Shown here: positions 43,072 to 52,343 of the stretch, in pieces
Layout of the letters: every line of letters begins with the position of its first letter
Numbering within the stretch: the first letter of the stretch is position 1
NCBI RefSeq assembly: GCF_009796785.1
Contig: NZ_CP047026.1
Span: forward strand, 3,268,501 to 3,332,500
DNA: 64,000 nt
Source of the DNA: Polaribacter sp. L3A8
Lineage (GTDB): Bacteria > Bacteroidota > Bacteroidia > Flavobacteriales > Flavobacteriaceae
Direction of reading: 5' to 3'
Notes under the pieces: generated by a model
The model's database searches: none
Seen by the model: only the letters and a program-made list of their open reading frames with translations
Told to the model about the DNA's origin: nothing
Translations under genes and position numbers: made by a program

Positions 43072-44427
43072 TTACCAAGCACCAATAAAGTGACTTCCTG
43101 TTGCGTTTACTAATGTTGCACCTTTAGTAACTGCACCAGTATCAGTGTTAACAACATAAATGTTTCCATTTTGTCCAACAGGTGCTTGCGTTAAATAGAT
43201 TTCATTTCCATCAACCGCAAAACCTTGGTATTGAAATAAGTAAAAATCTGGATCATAATGAATGTCGTCAATTTTAGTAGCCGTTTTAGCATTTAAATCA
43301 ACCAAAGCAAAAAAGCCTTGTGCCCCTGCTAAACCGTCTACAGAACCATCATGTCTATAAGCTAATACCGCTTTTCCGTTTGCTGCAGGTCTCCAAGCAA
43401 GAATATAAGCGCCTGTTACACCTAAAGCATCATCTAAGTTAAAGTCATAAGAATTATCATATTCGTTATTAGCTCCAATTTTTAAAATATGAGAACCTTC
43501 TGGATCACTTTGGTTTGCTTGGTAAACACTTCCTTCGTATTCAAAAGCATTAATACTACGGTATCCGTTTGTGTTTCCATGCCCTAGAGTAGACGTAATT
43601 ACTGTTGGGTTTAATAAAGAAGGATAATCTAAAATAATTGTTTTAGAACCTAAAATTTCATAACCTCTATCACTTTCTACAGTTGCAGGATCTACTTTAC
43701 TTAAACGAGCACCGATATATAGTTTATCTCCAGCTTTATTTAAAGTAGGCATGTCAATTCTAGAAATATAATAACCTTTTGCTTCTTCTTCTGCACTTAA
43801 ACGTACAACATGTTCTTTAAACTCTTTTATTAAAGAGTTTTCTAAATCTAAAGTAACTACACCTATGGTAGCTTCTGTGTAAGTATAAACATCATCCGTA
43901 ACGTCATCTGTTGTTCCATTGTCATCAACTTGGTGTTCTGTAGATACGTATACTGCAGAACCAGTTTGGTCTCCATCAAATAATTTTATCCACCTTGGTG
44001 CAGTTCCTACATAAGGAGCAATACTAACTTCAGAACCAGTAGCGGTAAAGGTTTGTCCGCCTTCTACAGTGTATTTTGTGTAATTACCACCAGTATCTCC
44101 AGCGTAGCTAATATTAAAAATAGTACTTCCATCTTCAGAAGCTTGTAATCTAGCCGTTCTATTAGAAGGTGCTATAAATCCGTTTTCAAAAGGATCTATA
44201 GATACGGTTGGGTCTTTAGCGTCTTCACTAGTTACAGCGTAAATTAATGTTCCTCCATTTCCGTCTCCTGGGTTATCGCCCATTTTTGCTCCTGCAATTG
44301 TTATCCATCTAGTTTCTTCAACTGGATCTACGGTTTGATTTTCATTAATATCATCACTACATGCAGTTAATGCACTAAATGTTAATATAAAGGCTAATGC
44401 TTTGTAGTTTAAAAAAGTGTGTTTCAT
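43072..44427 (-). CDS. DUF4374 family lipoprotein
   Basis: A 451-residue lipoprotein with lipobox near Cys23 (FSALTACSDD). The rest has beta-propeller-like repeats (TLIYAVTSEDAKDP, GSAVYVSTEHQVD, AYILAWRPAANGKAVLAYRHDG) typical of DUF4374, a family encoded next to TonB-dependent siderophore or iron receptors in Bacteroidota. It starts 19 bp after the receptor gene. It probably sits on the outer membrane and binds or hands over the iron ligand; this comes from context. Confidence 0.9.
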   Translation of the reverse strand: MKHTFLNYKALAFILTFSALTACSDDINENQTVDPVEETRWITIAGAKMGDNPGDGNGGTLIYAVTSEDAKDPTVSIDPFENGFIAPSNRTARLQASEDGSTIFNISYAGDTGGNYTKYTVEGGQTFTATGSEVSIAPYVGTAPRWIKLFDGDQTGSAVYVSTEHQVDDNGTTDDVTDDVYTYTEATIGVVTLDLENSLIKEFKEHVVRLSAEEEAKGYYISRIDMPTLNKAGDKLYIGARLSKVDPATVESDRGYEILGSKTIILDYPSLLNPTVITSTLGHGNTNGYRSINAFEYEGSVYQANQSDPEGSHILKIGANNEYDNSYDFNLDDALGVTGAYILAWRPAANGKAVLAYRHDGSVDGLAGAQGFFALVDLNAKTATKIDDIHYDPDFYLFQYQGFAVDGNEIYLTQAPVGQNGNIYVVNTDTGAVTKGATLVNATGSHFIGAW

Positions 44428-44446
44428 TTTATGTTATTTTGAATGG

Positions 44447-46861
44447 TTAAAATTTATTGATTGTGTAATTTAATTTTAGGTAAAAAGCTCTTCCTGGTTT
44501 CTGTACAGATAAATTATCATAAACAGGTTTGTCGAATATGTTTTTAACATCAAAACTTGCTACAAGTTTCTTGTTAGGAAAAGCATAGCTAAGCCCAATG
44601 TCTTGCGCTAGTTGTTTAGGTACTTCAAAGAAATCATTACCAACAGTATTTGATCCTTGAGAAGTTAGGTATGAAAAATCATCAGTAAAATACATGTTGT
44701 AGAATAGATTTAATCGAGAATTTTTCTGAATTACATCTTTAAATGAGTAACGTAAACTACCGTTCATTGTAAAAAAAGGTGTGTTAGGCACATCTATTTC
44801 TACTCCATTATTCATTATTTTTAAATCGAATTTAGAGACATTAAAATTTAACCCAAAGTTTCTGTTATAGGTGTAGTTTATTTGTGCGTCTATTCCTTTA
44901 GAGGTTCCGCTACCTTGGTTTACATATACTATTAGTTCATCATCAACATTAAACGATGTTTCTATTGGTAAACCGATTCTGTCTTTAATATTTCGTGTAA
45001 ATAAATTTGTAGAAATTGTAAAATCATGTTTTTTTACATGAAAAGTTCCGAATCTAAAACCTAAATTGTAGTTGTTACTTTGTTCTGGATTAATGCTAGC
45101 ATTGGCAACTACATTATCCCCATCGTTACCAAAAACTTCTGTTTCATCTGGCAAACGAATCGCTTTTTCAGCAGAAGCTAATAATGTAACTTTTGGAGAA
45201 ATAGCATATGAAGCTGCAAACCCGTATCCATCCTTCTTGTTATTACTACTTATAATTTCATCAACGATACTTTTTGTTCCGTTTGAATCTGTTTTGATTT
45301 CAGGATCAATACTTGTTGTTTTTTGTTGATAATGTTTTCCGAAGACACTTGTTCTTAATCGGTTTTGAAATGCTGTAAATTCATAAGTTAAAGAATATAT
45401 GTTTTTATCAATATTTCTAGTACCTTTAAAAGTGTTTTCTAAAACAGAAACTAAAACATCGCTATCTTCTCTATCAACACCACTATACACGTGGTTCGCT
45501 AAAATTTTATGTTGGTCATTGATATTGTAAGATATTCCAGATCTAATAGAAGCTACTTTTCTTTTAATTTTAGATAATGTTGGTCCGCCTTCTTGTTGAG
45601 AGCCCCAAGTGTATTTGTATTCATTTCCTCTAAAATCAATAGCTCTTTCTCCGTTCCAGTTATAAGCCCAAGCCACCGTATCGTTAACGGCACGGTTTCT
45701 TTTACCGTACAATCCATTTATTTTTAAGTTTAATCCTTTTGTAAAAAGGTTTTTCTTCTTGTAAGTTAGGTTTGCTAATAAAGCGTCTGATTCTAAATGC
45801 CTGTCTTTGTATGGAGTAATTGTCATAAAAGCACCATGTTGTACTTCTTTATAATCATCAGAACCTGTAATCCCAACAAAAAATTGATCTGCCCATTTTA
45901 CGTTTGTAAAACCAGCTTGTATCATTCCGCCTGTAGAGCTGTAAGCATCATTAAATCTTCTTGCAGTTATTGGTTTTTGTACACCACCTAAACCAGTAAC
46001 TACAACGCTTCTACCGGAAACTTTATAATCATTATTTGAATAATTATGAAAAAGAGAAGCTTTAACGGTGAAACCCGTTTTCTCAAAACGATATAAACCG
46101 TTTACATTTGCCTGTAAAGTATTAAAAGATCCGTAAGAAACAGATGCGTTTAAGTTGGTTTTTGCATCATTATGAAGTACAATATTAATAGCGCCACCCA
46201 AAGCATCATCTGCTAAATGACCGGGAACTACGCCTTTGTAAACTTCAATATTTTTAATCATTGAAGGCGGAATGCTGTTTAAATTAAAAGAAGAACCATA
46301 AACAGCACTAGGAATTCCGTCTATGAAAATTCGTACTGCATTTCCAGATAATCCATTTAAACTATAACTAACATCTGAACCTAAACCACCATTTTGACGA
46401 ATCTTTACACCAACTGTTGTGTTTAATAATTCGTTTGTTTGGATGTTTCTAAGACTTGCTTCTTTGGTTTTTATAACATTTACTGCAAAACCTTGTGTCT
46501 CTTTTTTTGTCTTTTCTGTTTTGGTAGTTATTCGAACTTCGTCTAATTGGTTTTTTATCAACTCTAAGGAAACATTAACTTCTTTTTTCTTGGTGTTAAG
46601 TAGTACAGTAACTGTCTTCTTTTTTGAATTTAAAGAATGAAATTGAATTTTATGTGTACCATAAGGGATTGATTTTATATAAAATTCTCCATTAAAATCT
46701 GTAATAGTTTCTTTGTAGAAATGCGCTCCTTTTATAACGACAAATACATCTATTGCAGGTTCGTCATTGTTAAATTTTACTTTACCATAAAAATCTCCTT
46801 CTTGACTAAAAGTAGTATATGATATAAGTAGAAGTAAACCTATTTTGATAAAATGAGACAT
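44447..46861 (-). CDS. TonB-dependent receptor, probably for iron/siderophore
   Basis: An 804-residue outer-membrane receptor: signal peptide 1-20, CarboxypepD-like domain (about 22-105), plug (about 130-235: VGVKIRQNGGLGSDVSYSLN, SMIKNIEVYKGVVPGHLADD, ALGGAINIVLHN), and a 22-strand-type barrel ending in an aromatic residue (NYTINKF). The plug motif GGAINI is typical of siderophore/iron receptors. An operator-like palindrome overlaps its promoter. It is cotranscribed with the DUF4374 gene. Substrate not determined by sequence. Confidence 0.93.
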   Translation of the reverse strand: MSHFIKIGLLLLISYTTFSQEGDFYGKVKFNNDEPAIDVFVVIKGAHFYKETITDFNGEFYIKSIPYGTHKIQFHSLNSKKKTVTVLLNTKKKEVNVSLELIKNQLDEVRITTKTEKTKKETQGFAVNVIKTKEASLRNIQTNELLNTTVGVKIRQNGGLGSDVSYSLNGLSGNAVRIFIDGIPSAVYGSSFNLNSIPPSMIKNIEVYKGVVPGHLADDALGGAINIVLHNDAKTNLNASVSYGSFNTLQANVNGLYRFEKTGFTVKASLFHNYSNNDYKVSGRSVVVTGLGGVQKPITARRFNDAYSSTGGMIQAGFTNVKWADQFFVGITGSDDYKEVQHGAFMTITPYKDRHLESDALLANLTYKKKNLFTKGLNLKINGLYGKRNRAVNDTVAWAYNWNGERAIDFRGNEYKYTWGSQQEGGPTLSKIKRKVASIRSGISYNINDQHKILANHVYSGVDREDSDVLVSVLENTFKGTRNIDKNIYSLTYEFTAFQNRLRTSVFGKHYQQKTTSIDPEIKTDSNGTKSIVDEIISSNNKKDGYGFAASYAISPKVTLLASAEKAIRLPDETEVFGNDGDNVVANASINPEQSNNYNLGFRFGTFHVKKHDFTISTNLFTRNIKDRIGLPIETSFNVDDELIVYVNQGSGTSKGIDAQINYTYNRNFGLNFNVSKFDLKIMNNGVEIDVPNTPFFTMNGSLRYSFKDVIQKNSRLNLFYNMYFTDDFSYLTSQGSNTVGNDFFEVPKQLAQDIGLSYAFPNKKLVASFDVKNIFDKPVYDNLSVQKPGRAFYLKLNYTINKF

Positions 46862-46874
46862 TCCTTTTTTTTGA

Positions 46875-46882
46875 CAAATATA
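46875..46882 (-). promoter_or_regulatory. -7 box (TATATTTG) of the receptor promoter
   Basis: On the minus strand TATATTTG lies 14 bp before the receptor ATG, giving a very short leader. The palindrome at 46886-46908 covers the spacer and the -33 region. Confidence 0.6.
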
Positions 46883-46885
46883 TGT

Positions 46886-46908
46886 TTATTTGTATTTAAT
46901 CTAAATAA
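46886..46908 (-). promoter_or_regulatory. Fur-box-like 23-bp palindrome
   Basis: TTATTTAGATTAAATACAAATAA on the minus strand is built of arms TTATTT-xx-AT facing AT-xx-AAATAA around TAA; inside, TATTTA-GAT-TAAATA is a perfect palindrome. It overlaps the spacer of the receptor promoter, where a bound repressor would block transcription. The AT-rich form and the iron-receptor context fit a Fur site. No regulator gene is in the window. Confidence 0.45.
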
Positions 46909-47167
46909 GTATAGGTGTTTTAATGAATTATAATTTAAAAGAAGGTTTTAAAATTAATGTGTCAATTTTTAGGTATAGATATTCGTAATAATCAAATAAA
47001 TGAACCTTATTTTTAATGATTCTATATAGTGTGTTTTGTGTATTTGATCGTTTTGCAATAGAAAACTCCTTTAAAAAATGATATTATGTCGTTTTTTAGA
47101 GTTGAAATATAAATAATCGTTAAATTTTGTATGTTTACTTCTTTTGATGTTTCGGAAACAGTAGATG
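46909..47167. other. Intergenic gap upstream of the iron-receptor promoter
   Basis: With the promoter and palindrome, the full gap is 306 bp. This part is AT-rich, with stops in all frames, and I see no structure or second promoter in it that I can support. Confidence 0.5.
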
Positions 47168-48025
47168 TTATTTTCGGCTTCTTATGCTTTCAATAATTAC
47201 TGTCGATAAAATTAAACTTCCGCCAATAAAAGTATTTAAACTAGGGATTTCGTTTACAAAGATATAAGCAATTATAATTCCGAAAATTGGCTGAACACTG
47301 CTAATAATACTGGCTGTAGATACTGTAAAATGTTTTAGCGAATGTACCATCATTGTGTGACCAATAGAAGTAGTTATTAATGCAACTAATATTAAAAGGG
47401 GAATTTGACTTTGAAAGTTAGAAAAATCACTAAAAAATAAAACAGGAGCTAATAGCACTGTAACTACAACCATTTGATGTAGCATTAACGCACTACCGTT
47501 ATACTTTTTTACGTGTTTTTTAATGGTAAGATTTCTAAGCGCATAACAGAAGGCAGATAAAATTCCGAATAAAACACCTTTTAAATCATTGTTTTCTAAA
47601 GAGAAATCTGGCACCAAAATGTATACACCAATTAAAACTAAAATGGCTAAAAAGACATGTACGGGATTTAGTTTTTGTTTAGAAAAAAAAGGTTCTAAAA
47701 AGGCAGTAATTACAGGGAAAGTGTAGATAGATAACATGCCTAAAGCAACATTAGATAACTTTAATGCTATAAAATAGGTAACCCAATGTGCGCCCATAAA
47801 AAAACCACTAATGATAAAAGAAATAAAATCTGCTTTCGATTTTATTTTTAAATCTATCTTTTTAACTTTACAAAAAGCAAACATAAAAGCAGCCGCTAAA
47901 ATAGCTCTACATAAAATAATTGCTTCTGCTGGTAGCGCAATATATTTTCCTAAAACACCAGAAGTACTTACAAAAAGAGTTCCTAAAAGTAAAAATGATA
48001 CGTTTTTTCCGTGTGAATTTTCCAT
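47168..48025 (-). CDS. DMT-family (EamA) transporter
   Basis: A 285-residue inner-membrane protein with ten hydrophobic segments in two EamA halves (GVLGKYIALPAEAIILCRAI in the first; LFGILSAFCYALRNLTIKKH and VQPIFGIIIAYIFVNEIP in the second). It is a drug/metabolite exporter by family; substrate unknown. Stands alone, downstream of the divergent spacer. Confidence 0.92.
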   Translation of the reverse strand: MENSHGKNVSFLLLGTLFVSTSGVLGKYIALPAEAIILCRAILAAAFMFAFCKVKKIDLKIKSKADFISFIISGFFMGAHWVTYFIALKLSNVALGMLSIYTFPVITAFLEPFFSKQKLNPVHVFLAILVLIGVYILVPDFSLENNDLKGVLFGILSAFCYALRNLTIKKHVKKYNGSALMLHQMVVVTVLLAPVLFFSDFSNFQSQIPLLILVALITTSIGHTMMVHSLKHFTVSTASIISSVQPIFGIIIAYIFVNEIPSLNTFIGGSLILSTVIIESIRSRK

Positions 48026-48129
48026 TAAATGTTATTGCAGTTTTAAAGTATCATTATTTTTAAGTGTTGCAAAATTGAGGAAAAATCAAAGAAGACTAGG
48101 TTTTTAGTTTGAGTATTTTTATAGAACTG

Positions 48130-48678
48130 TTATTTCCACTCTAGGGTTTCAACCAAACGCAGAATATCTTCTTTTATATAATCTACAGCAGGTAAAATAG
48201 AATCGTAATTTGGTTTTGCGTAAAAATATAAAGATCCTTTTATAAAGTTAGTAGTGCTGTCTGTAATATGAAACTGAATTTGTGAAGCTGCATTTCCAGT
48301 AATTTCATACATACTACCAAAGACTCTTTTTTTAGGATTTACAAAATCTTTAGGAATAATTTGATCTGCTTTTATAGTGTGTTTAAATACTAATTTTTCG
48401 GCCTCAGTAAGTAGTTCTTTAATATTGTTTTTTACGGGTCTGTAGGTAATGTCTATAGAGGCTTTTAATTTAGGGTATGTAATAGTTAGCCAGTTATTTG
48501 CATCGTCTTTAACCTTGGTGTTCTTTAAAACATCAAAAGAATATGGGCGTTCTAAAGCTAATTTAGTATATGATTTTTTAGGGTACGTTAAGCTTAAGTA
48601 CGCTTTAGGTTTTGGTAATGTATCTTCTTTGCAAGAAAGAAAGGTGATTGTAAAAATTAATAGAAAAATGTTACGCAT
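48130..48678 (-). CDS. gldD: Gliding motility lipoprotein GldD
   Basis: A 182-residue lipoprotein with signal and lipobox ending at Cys16 (TITFLSCKED). The body matches GldD (AYLSLTYPKKSYTKLALERPY, GNAASQIQFHITDS, KGSLYFYAKPNYDSILP). GldD is required for gliding and type IX secretion in Flavobacterium johnsoniae. Its start overlaps the 3' end of gldE by 8 bp; the pair is a conserved operon. Confidence 0.95.
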   Translation of the reverse strand: MRNIFLLIFTITFLSCKEDTLPKPKAYLSLTYPKKSYTKLALERPYSFDVLKNTKVKDDANNWLTITYPKLKASIDITYRPVKNNIKELLTEAEKLVFKHTIKADQIIPKDFVNPKKRVFGSMYEITGNAASQIQFHITDSTTNFIKGSLYFYAKPNYDSILPAVDYIKEDILRLVETLEWK

Positions 48679-49999
48679 TTCTGGTTGCTTTAACTTGTTT
48701 AATACGTTTTTTATCTAACGCTTCTATGGTAAACGTATAGTTCTTGAAGTTTATTTTCTCACCCTTTTTAGGAAATTTACCAGAAATCTCTAAAATAAAG
48801 CCGGCTAAGGTTTCGCTTTCCCCTTTTTCTTCTTCAAAAATTTCTTCATCTTCATCATCTAAAACTCTACAGAAATCTTTAATAGAGGTTTTACCTTCAA
48901 AAATATAATTGTTGATGTCTATTTTAGAGTATTGTAAATCTTCATCATCAAACTCATCATTAATATCACCTACAATTTCTTCTATTACATCTTGTAAGCT
49001 TACCAAACCACTTGTGCCTCCATACTCATCAACCACAATTGCCAAGTGATTCTTCTTCTCTCTAAAATCGCCCAATAAATCATCTAATTTTTTGTTTTCT
49101 GGTACAAAAAAGGGTTCCCTTAATAATGTAGGCCACTTAAAAGTTGTTTTATTTAAATGCGCTAATAAATCTTTAGCATATAAAATACCAATTATATTAT
49201 CGATACTGTCTTTGTAAACAGGATTTCTAGAATAGCCGTTTTTTAGAATTTTATCTAAAACAACTTCGTACGATTCAGTATCCGAAAGTGCAAAAACATC
49301 TATACGAGGTACCATAATTTGTACGGTTTCTGTGTTACCGAAATTTACAATTCCTTCCAAAATTTTTTGTTCATCTTTGGTAGTGGCTCCTTCAGAAGTT
49401 AATTCTAGTGCTTGCGATAAAGTTTCTACAGAAAAATTAGAGTTTTTACTTCCTAATTTTTTCTCAATCCATTTTGTTAAAGTAATTAAAGGTAAGCTAA
49501 AAGGTGTTAATAAGATATTTATAAAGTGTATAAATTTAGACATTGTTCTAGAAAAACGCAGCGCATTTCTAGAAGCATAAACCTTTGGTAAAACTTCACC
49601 AAATAAAAGGATTAAGAAGGTTACTAAAACAATTTCTAATAAAAAACGAATAGGAATGGTAAAGAGGTAAACGTTTAATTGATAATCAAAATTGCCAAAT
49701 AAAGTTTCTGCAAGAGAAGCAAATAATAACACAATTAAAATATTTATAAAATTGTTGGTTATTAGAATTGTTGCTAATAGTTTTCTGGGCCTTTCTAATA
49801 AAGTGACTACAATATTTTGCTCTTTTCCGTTGTTAGAAAGTTCGTTTAAATCGGTTTGAGATAGTGAGAAAAAAGCAACTTCAGCTCCAGAAACTAATGC
49901 AGAACTTATAAGTAAAGCAATTAGTAGAATTGCATTAAATGTGGTTAGTAAATCTGTTGAAGCTAGTAGTAAAAACAATATTTCGGGATCTGGGTCCAA
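48671..49999 (-). CDS. gldE: Gliding motility-associated protein GldE (CNNM/CorC type)
   Basis: A 442-residue membrane protein of the hemolysin C/CorC superfamily: DUF21 membrane domain (about 15-190, GAEVAFFSLSQTDL), paired CBS domains (about 215-340, MVPRIDVFALSD and NHLAIVVDEYGGTSGLVSL), and a CorC_HlyC transporter-associated domain (about 355-440). In flavobacteria this gene lies next to gldD and supports gliding. The relatives are linked to magnesium or cobalt export. 19 bp downstream of ssb. Confidence 0.94.
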   Translation of the reverse strand: MDPDPEILFLLLASTDLLTTFNAILLIALLISSALVSGAEVAFFSLSQTDLNELSNNGKEQNIVVTLLERPRKLLATILITNNFINILIVLLFASLAETLFGNFDYQLNVYLFTIPIRFLLEIVLVTFLILLFGEVLPKVYASRNALRFSRTMSKFIHFINILLTPFSLPLITLTKWIEKKLGSKNSNFSVETLSQALELTSEGATTKDEQKILEGIVNFGNTETVQIMVPRIDVFALSDTESYEVVLDKILKNGYSRNPVYKDSIDNIIGILYAKDLLAHLNKTTFKWPTLLREPFFVPENKKLDDLLGDFREKKNHLAIVVDEYGGTSGLVSLQDVIEEIVGDINDEFDDEDLQYSKIDINNYIFEGKTSIKDFCRVLDDEDEEIFEEEKGESETLAGFILEISGKFPKKGEKINFKNYTFTIEALDKKRIKQVKATRNA

Positions 50000-50018
50000 G
50001 TGCTTTAAGTTTGATTAA

Positions 50019-50459
50019 TTAAAAAGGTAAATCATCATTTTCTTCTTCTTGAACAGCTTTTGGTGCTGGTGCAGAAGGTTTTTGATCTTGTTGTGGGGTG
50101 TTGTTAGGTGTTTCTACGTTTTTCTTTGTAGATAACATGGTCATTTCATTTACATGAATCTCTGTAGAATAGCGTTTTACGCCATCTTGTTCCCATTGTC
50201 TGTTTTTTAATTTACCTTCAACATACACTTTATCACCTTTAGATAAATATTTTTCACAAACCTTTGCTAATCCGTTTCTTACAACAATATTATGCCAGTC
50301 TGTAGAGGTTACTTTTTCTCCGGTAGTTTTATTGGTGTAGCTTTCGCTAGTTGCTATAGGAAATCTACCAACACAGTTTTGATCATCAAAATAATGCATC
50401 TTAACATCATCACCTAAGTTACCAATTAAAATTACTTTATTTATTGTTCCTGCTGCCAT
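50019..50459 (-). CDS. ssb: Single-stranded DNA-binding protein
   Basis: A 146-residue SSB: OB fold in residues 1-108 (INKVILIGNLGDDVKMHYF, TDWHNIVVRNGLAKVCEKYL, KGDKVYVEGKLKNRQWEQDG), then a proline- and glutamine-rich linker and the acidic tip DDLPF that recruits replication and repair partners. It is followed by gldE and gldD, an arrangement seen in flavobacteria. Confidence 0.97.
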   Translation of the reverse strand: MAAGTINKVILIGNLGDDVKMHYFDDQNCVGRFPIATSESYTNKTTGEKVTSTDWHNIVVRNGLAKVCEKYLSKGDKVYVEGKLKNRQWEQDGVKRYSTEIHVNEMTMLSTKKNVETPNNTPQQDQKPSAPAPKAVQEEENDDLPF

Positions 50460-50631
50460 AGCTTTATTTTTTTTGTTGATAGGTGTAGCGCAGTCTAAAC
50501 CTATAAATTATAATTTTTAGAGAAACTACGCTCTTACGTTTAATCAAAATATTTTTTAATTTTTAGTAAGTCTCTACTAGATAAATTTATTGTGTTCAAT
50601 AATTTTACATCAAAAGTACTAAAAATATCAA

Positions 50632-51675
50632 TTACTTTTTAGTTAGAAAGGCTTCTATAAAATTCGCAATTAAAATAGGAACAGGGTGTTTTTCTATTTC
50701 GGTCCATTTTATAGTAGCTTCAGGTGATTTATCGGTTTCTACAATCCAGAATTGAGTATATAAATGTTGATGCGATAATTTATGTACTATTACTTTTTCA
50801 TTGAAAAGAGAAGTAGTTGTTTCTGCCGGAAATAGATCCATGAATTCTTCGGATGAAACGAGTTCGTTTTTATTGATGTTTTTATCGCTTTCAATTAATG
50901 GAAATTGAAATAAGCCTTGCCAGATTCCTTTTCCTTTTCTTTCTGATAAAATAGTTTTATTGTTAGCTGTTTTTATCACCAGAAAATTAAAATAACGTTT
51001 TCTAACCTTTATTTTTTTCTCTTTTACAGGCAATTCTTTTGTTAATTTTTTTTCTAAGGCTACACAGCTATTTGCAAAAGGACAGGTTTCGCATAGCGGA
51101 TTTTGAGGTTTGCAATGCAGTGCGCCAAAATCCATAATTGCTTGGTTATAAGTTCCTGGTTTAGATGTATCAATTAAAGTCTGCGCTAAGGCTTTAAACT
51201 CTTTTATTCCTGCAGATGAGTTAATAGGTGTTTTAATTCCGTAATAGCGAGAAAGTACTCTGTAAACGTTTCCATCTACAACAGCGGTTGGTTCGTTAAA
51301 ACAAATTGATGCAATTGCAGAAGCGGTATAATCTCCTATTCCTTTTAGTTTTATAATCTCTTTATAAGTAGAAGGGAATTCGCCATTTAATTCGTTTGCT
51401 ATTTGTTTTGCAGAAAAATGAAGGTTTCTTGCTCTAGAATAATATCCTAAGCCTTGCCACATTTTTAAAACAGTACTTTCATCCGCTTTAGCGAGGTCGA
51501 AAACAGTAGGAAAAGTGTCTGTAAATTTTAAATAATAAGACAAACCTTGGGCAACTCTTGTTTGTTGCAGCATGATTTCTGATAGCCAAATAAAGTATGG
51601 GTTTTTAGATTTTCGCCAAGGCAAATCTCTATTATTTTGTAAGTACCAGTAAATTAATGTGTTATGAAATGTCAT
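50632..51675 (-). CDS. mutY: A/G-specific adenine glycosylase MutY
   Basis: A 347-residue DNA glycosylase removing A opposite 8-oxoG. It has the helix-hairpin-helix and catalytic Asp region (KGIGDYTASAIASICF, AVVDGNVYRVLSRYYG), the 4Fe-4S loop CKPQNPLCETCPFANSC (C-x6-C-x2-C-x5-C), and a NUDIX-like C-terminal domain for 8-oxoG recognition (KGIWQGLFQFPLIE). Divergent from the HU gene. Confidence 0.97.
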   Translation of the reverse strand: MTFHNTLIYWYLQNNRDLPWRKSKNPYFIWLSEIMLQQTRVAQGLSYYLKFTDTFPTVFDLAKADESTVLKMWQGLGYYSRARNLHFSAKQIANELNGEFPSTYKEIIKLKGIGDYTASAIASICFNEPTAVVDGNVYRVLSRYYGIKTPINSSAGIKEFKALAQTLIDTSKPGTYNQAIMDFGALHCKPQNPLCETCPFANSCVALEKKLTKELPVKEKKIKVRKRYFNFLVIKTANNKTILSERKGKGIWQGLFQFPLIESDKNINKNELVSSEEFMDLFPAETTTSLFNEKVIVHKLSHQHLYTQFWIVETDKSPEATIKWTEIEKHPVPILIANFIEAFLTKK

Positions 51676-51738
51676 TGCTTAAAAATAGGTTTGCAATATT
51701 ACATTATAAAATTCACATAAATTTAAGTGTTATTATTC

Positions 51739-51766
51739 TTGGAGTTGATTAATTATCATATATTTG
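51739..51766 (+). promoter_or_regulatory. Promoter of the HU gene
   Basis: TTG at 51739-51741 and TATATTTG at 51759-51766 with 17 bp between, a full match to the Bacteroidota pattern, about 50 bp upstream of the HU ATG. Confidence 0.65.
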
Positions 51767-51816
51767 CATCCGCATTTTTGAAAGTAAATTAATAAAAATA
51801 TAGTAAAAATAGAGAC

Positions 51817-52107
51817 ATGACGAAAGCAGATATCGTATCAAAAATATCAGATAAATCAGGGATTGAAAAAACAGATGTATTAGCAACTGTAGAAGCATTC
51901 ATGACTGAAGTTAAAGATGCATTAGAAAATGGCGACAACGTTTATTTAAGAGGTTTTGGTAGTTTTATTATCAAAACAAGAGCAGAAAAAACTGGTAGAA
52001 ATATTTCTAAGAATACTACAATTAAGATTCCAGCACACAATATTCCAGCCTTTAAACCGGCAAAAACTTTTACAGAAGGAGTAAAAAGTAAAGTAGTAGT
52101 TAAGTAA
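51817..52107 (+). CDS. HU/IHF family DNA-binding protein
   Basis: A 96-residue nucleoid protein with the HU fold: helix pair at the N-terminus (MTKADIVSKISDKSGIEKTD), then FGSFIIKTRAEKTGRNI and the DNA-binding arm IPAHNIPAFKPAKTF with the intercalating proline. It bends and compacts DNA. Lying before a tiny basic ORF and RNase G is a conserved order in this phylum. Confidence 0.95.
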   Translation: MTKADIVSKISDKSGIEKTDVLATVEAFMTEVKDALENGDNVYLRGFGSFIIKTRAEKTGRNISKNTTIKIPAHNIPAFKPAKTFTEGVKSKVVVK

Positions 52108-52155
52108 CACACAATATTAATCTAAATCTTAACAGATTTAAAAAATCGTAACATT

Positions 52156-52245
52156 ATGCCAAGTGGTAAAAAAAGAAAGAGAGCTAAGATCTCTACACAC
52201 AAAAGAAAGAAAAGAGCTAGAGCAAATAGACACAAGAAAAAGTAA
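52156..52245 (+). CDS. 29-residue highly basic peptide (ribosomal-protein-like)
   Basis: ATG 52156, TAA 52243-52245. The peptide MPSGKKRKRAKISTHKRKKR continues ARANRHKKK; 17 of 29 residues are Lys or Arg and 2 are His. It follows HU by 48 bp. I recall this small ORF as present between HU and RNase G in many Bacteroidota. The composition is that of a small rRNA-binding ribosomal protein; it is not bTHX by sequence. A match to the Bacteroidota-specific ribosomal protein called bL38 should be considered but I cannot confirm it. The stop codon lies inside a terminator. Confidence 0.75.
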   Translation: MPSGKKRKRAKISTHKRKKRARANRHKKK

Positions 52246-52262
52246 GCATCCGCTTACTTTTT
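52237..52262 (+). terminator. Terminator after the HU/basic peptide operon
   Basis: AAAAAGTAAGC pairs with GCTTACTTTTT, 11-bp stem and 4-base loop, overlapping the stop codon of the basic peptide. The T-run is the right arm itself. Confidence 0.8.
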
Positions 52263-52307
52263 CGTTTATAGTTTAGCGCAAAAAAAACAACAAGTTCATT
52301 GACATAA

Positions 52308-52343
52308 GAGGTTAAACTAACCTCACACGGTATTACAAATACC
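52308..52343 (+). promoter_or_regulatory. Two small hairpins in the leader of the RNase G gene
   Basis: GAGGTTA-AAC-TAACCTC (52308-52324) and GGTATT-ACA-AATACC (52329-52343) are two perfect short hairpins 4 bp apart, 54 bp upstream of the RNase G start. Leader structures of RNase E genes mediate autoregulation in other bacteria; a similar use here is inference. Confidence 0.4.
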
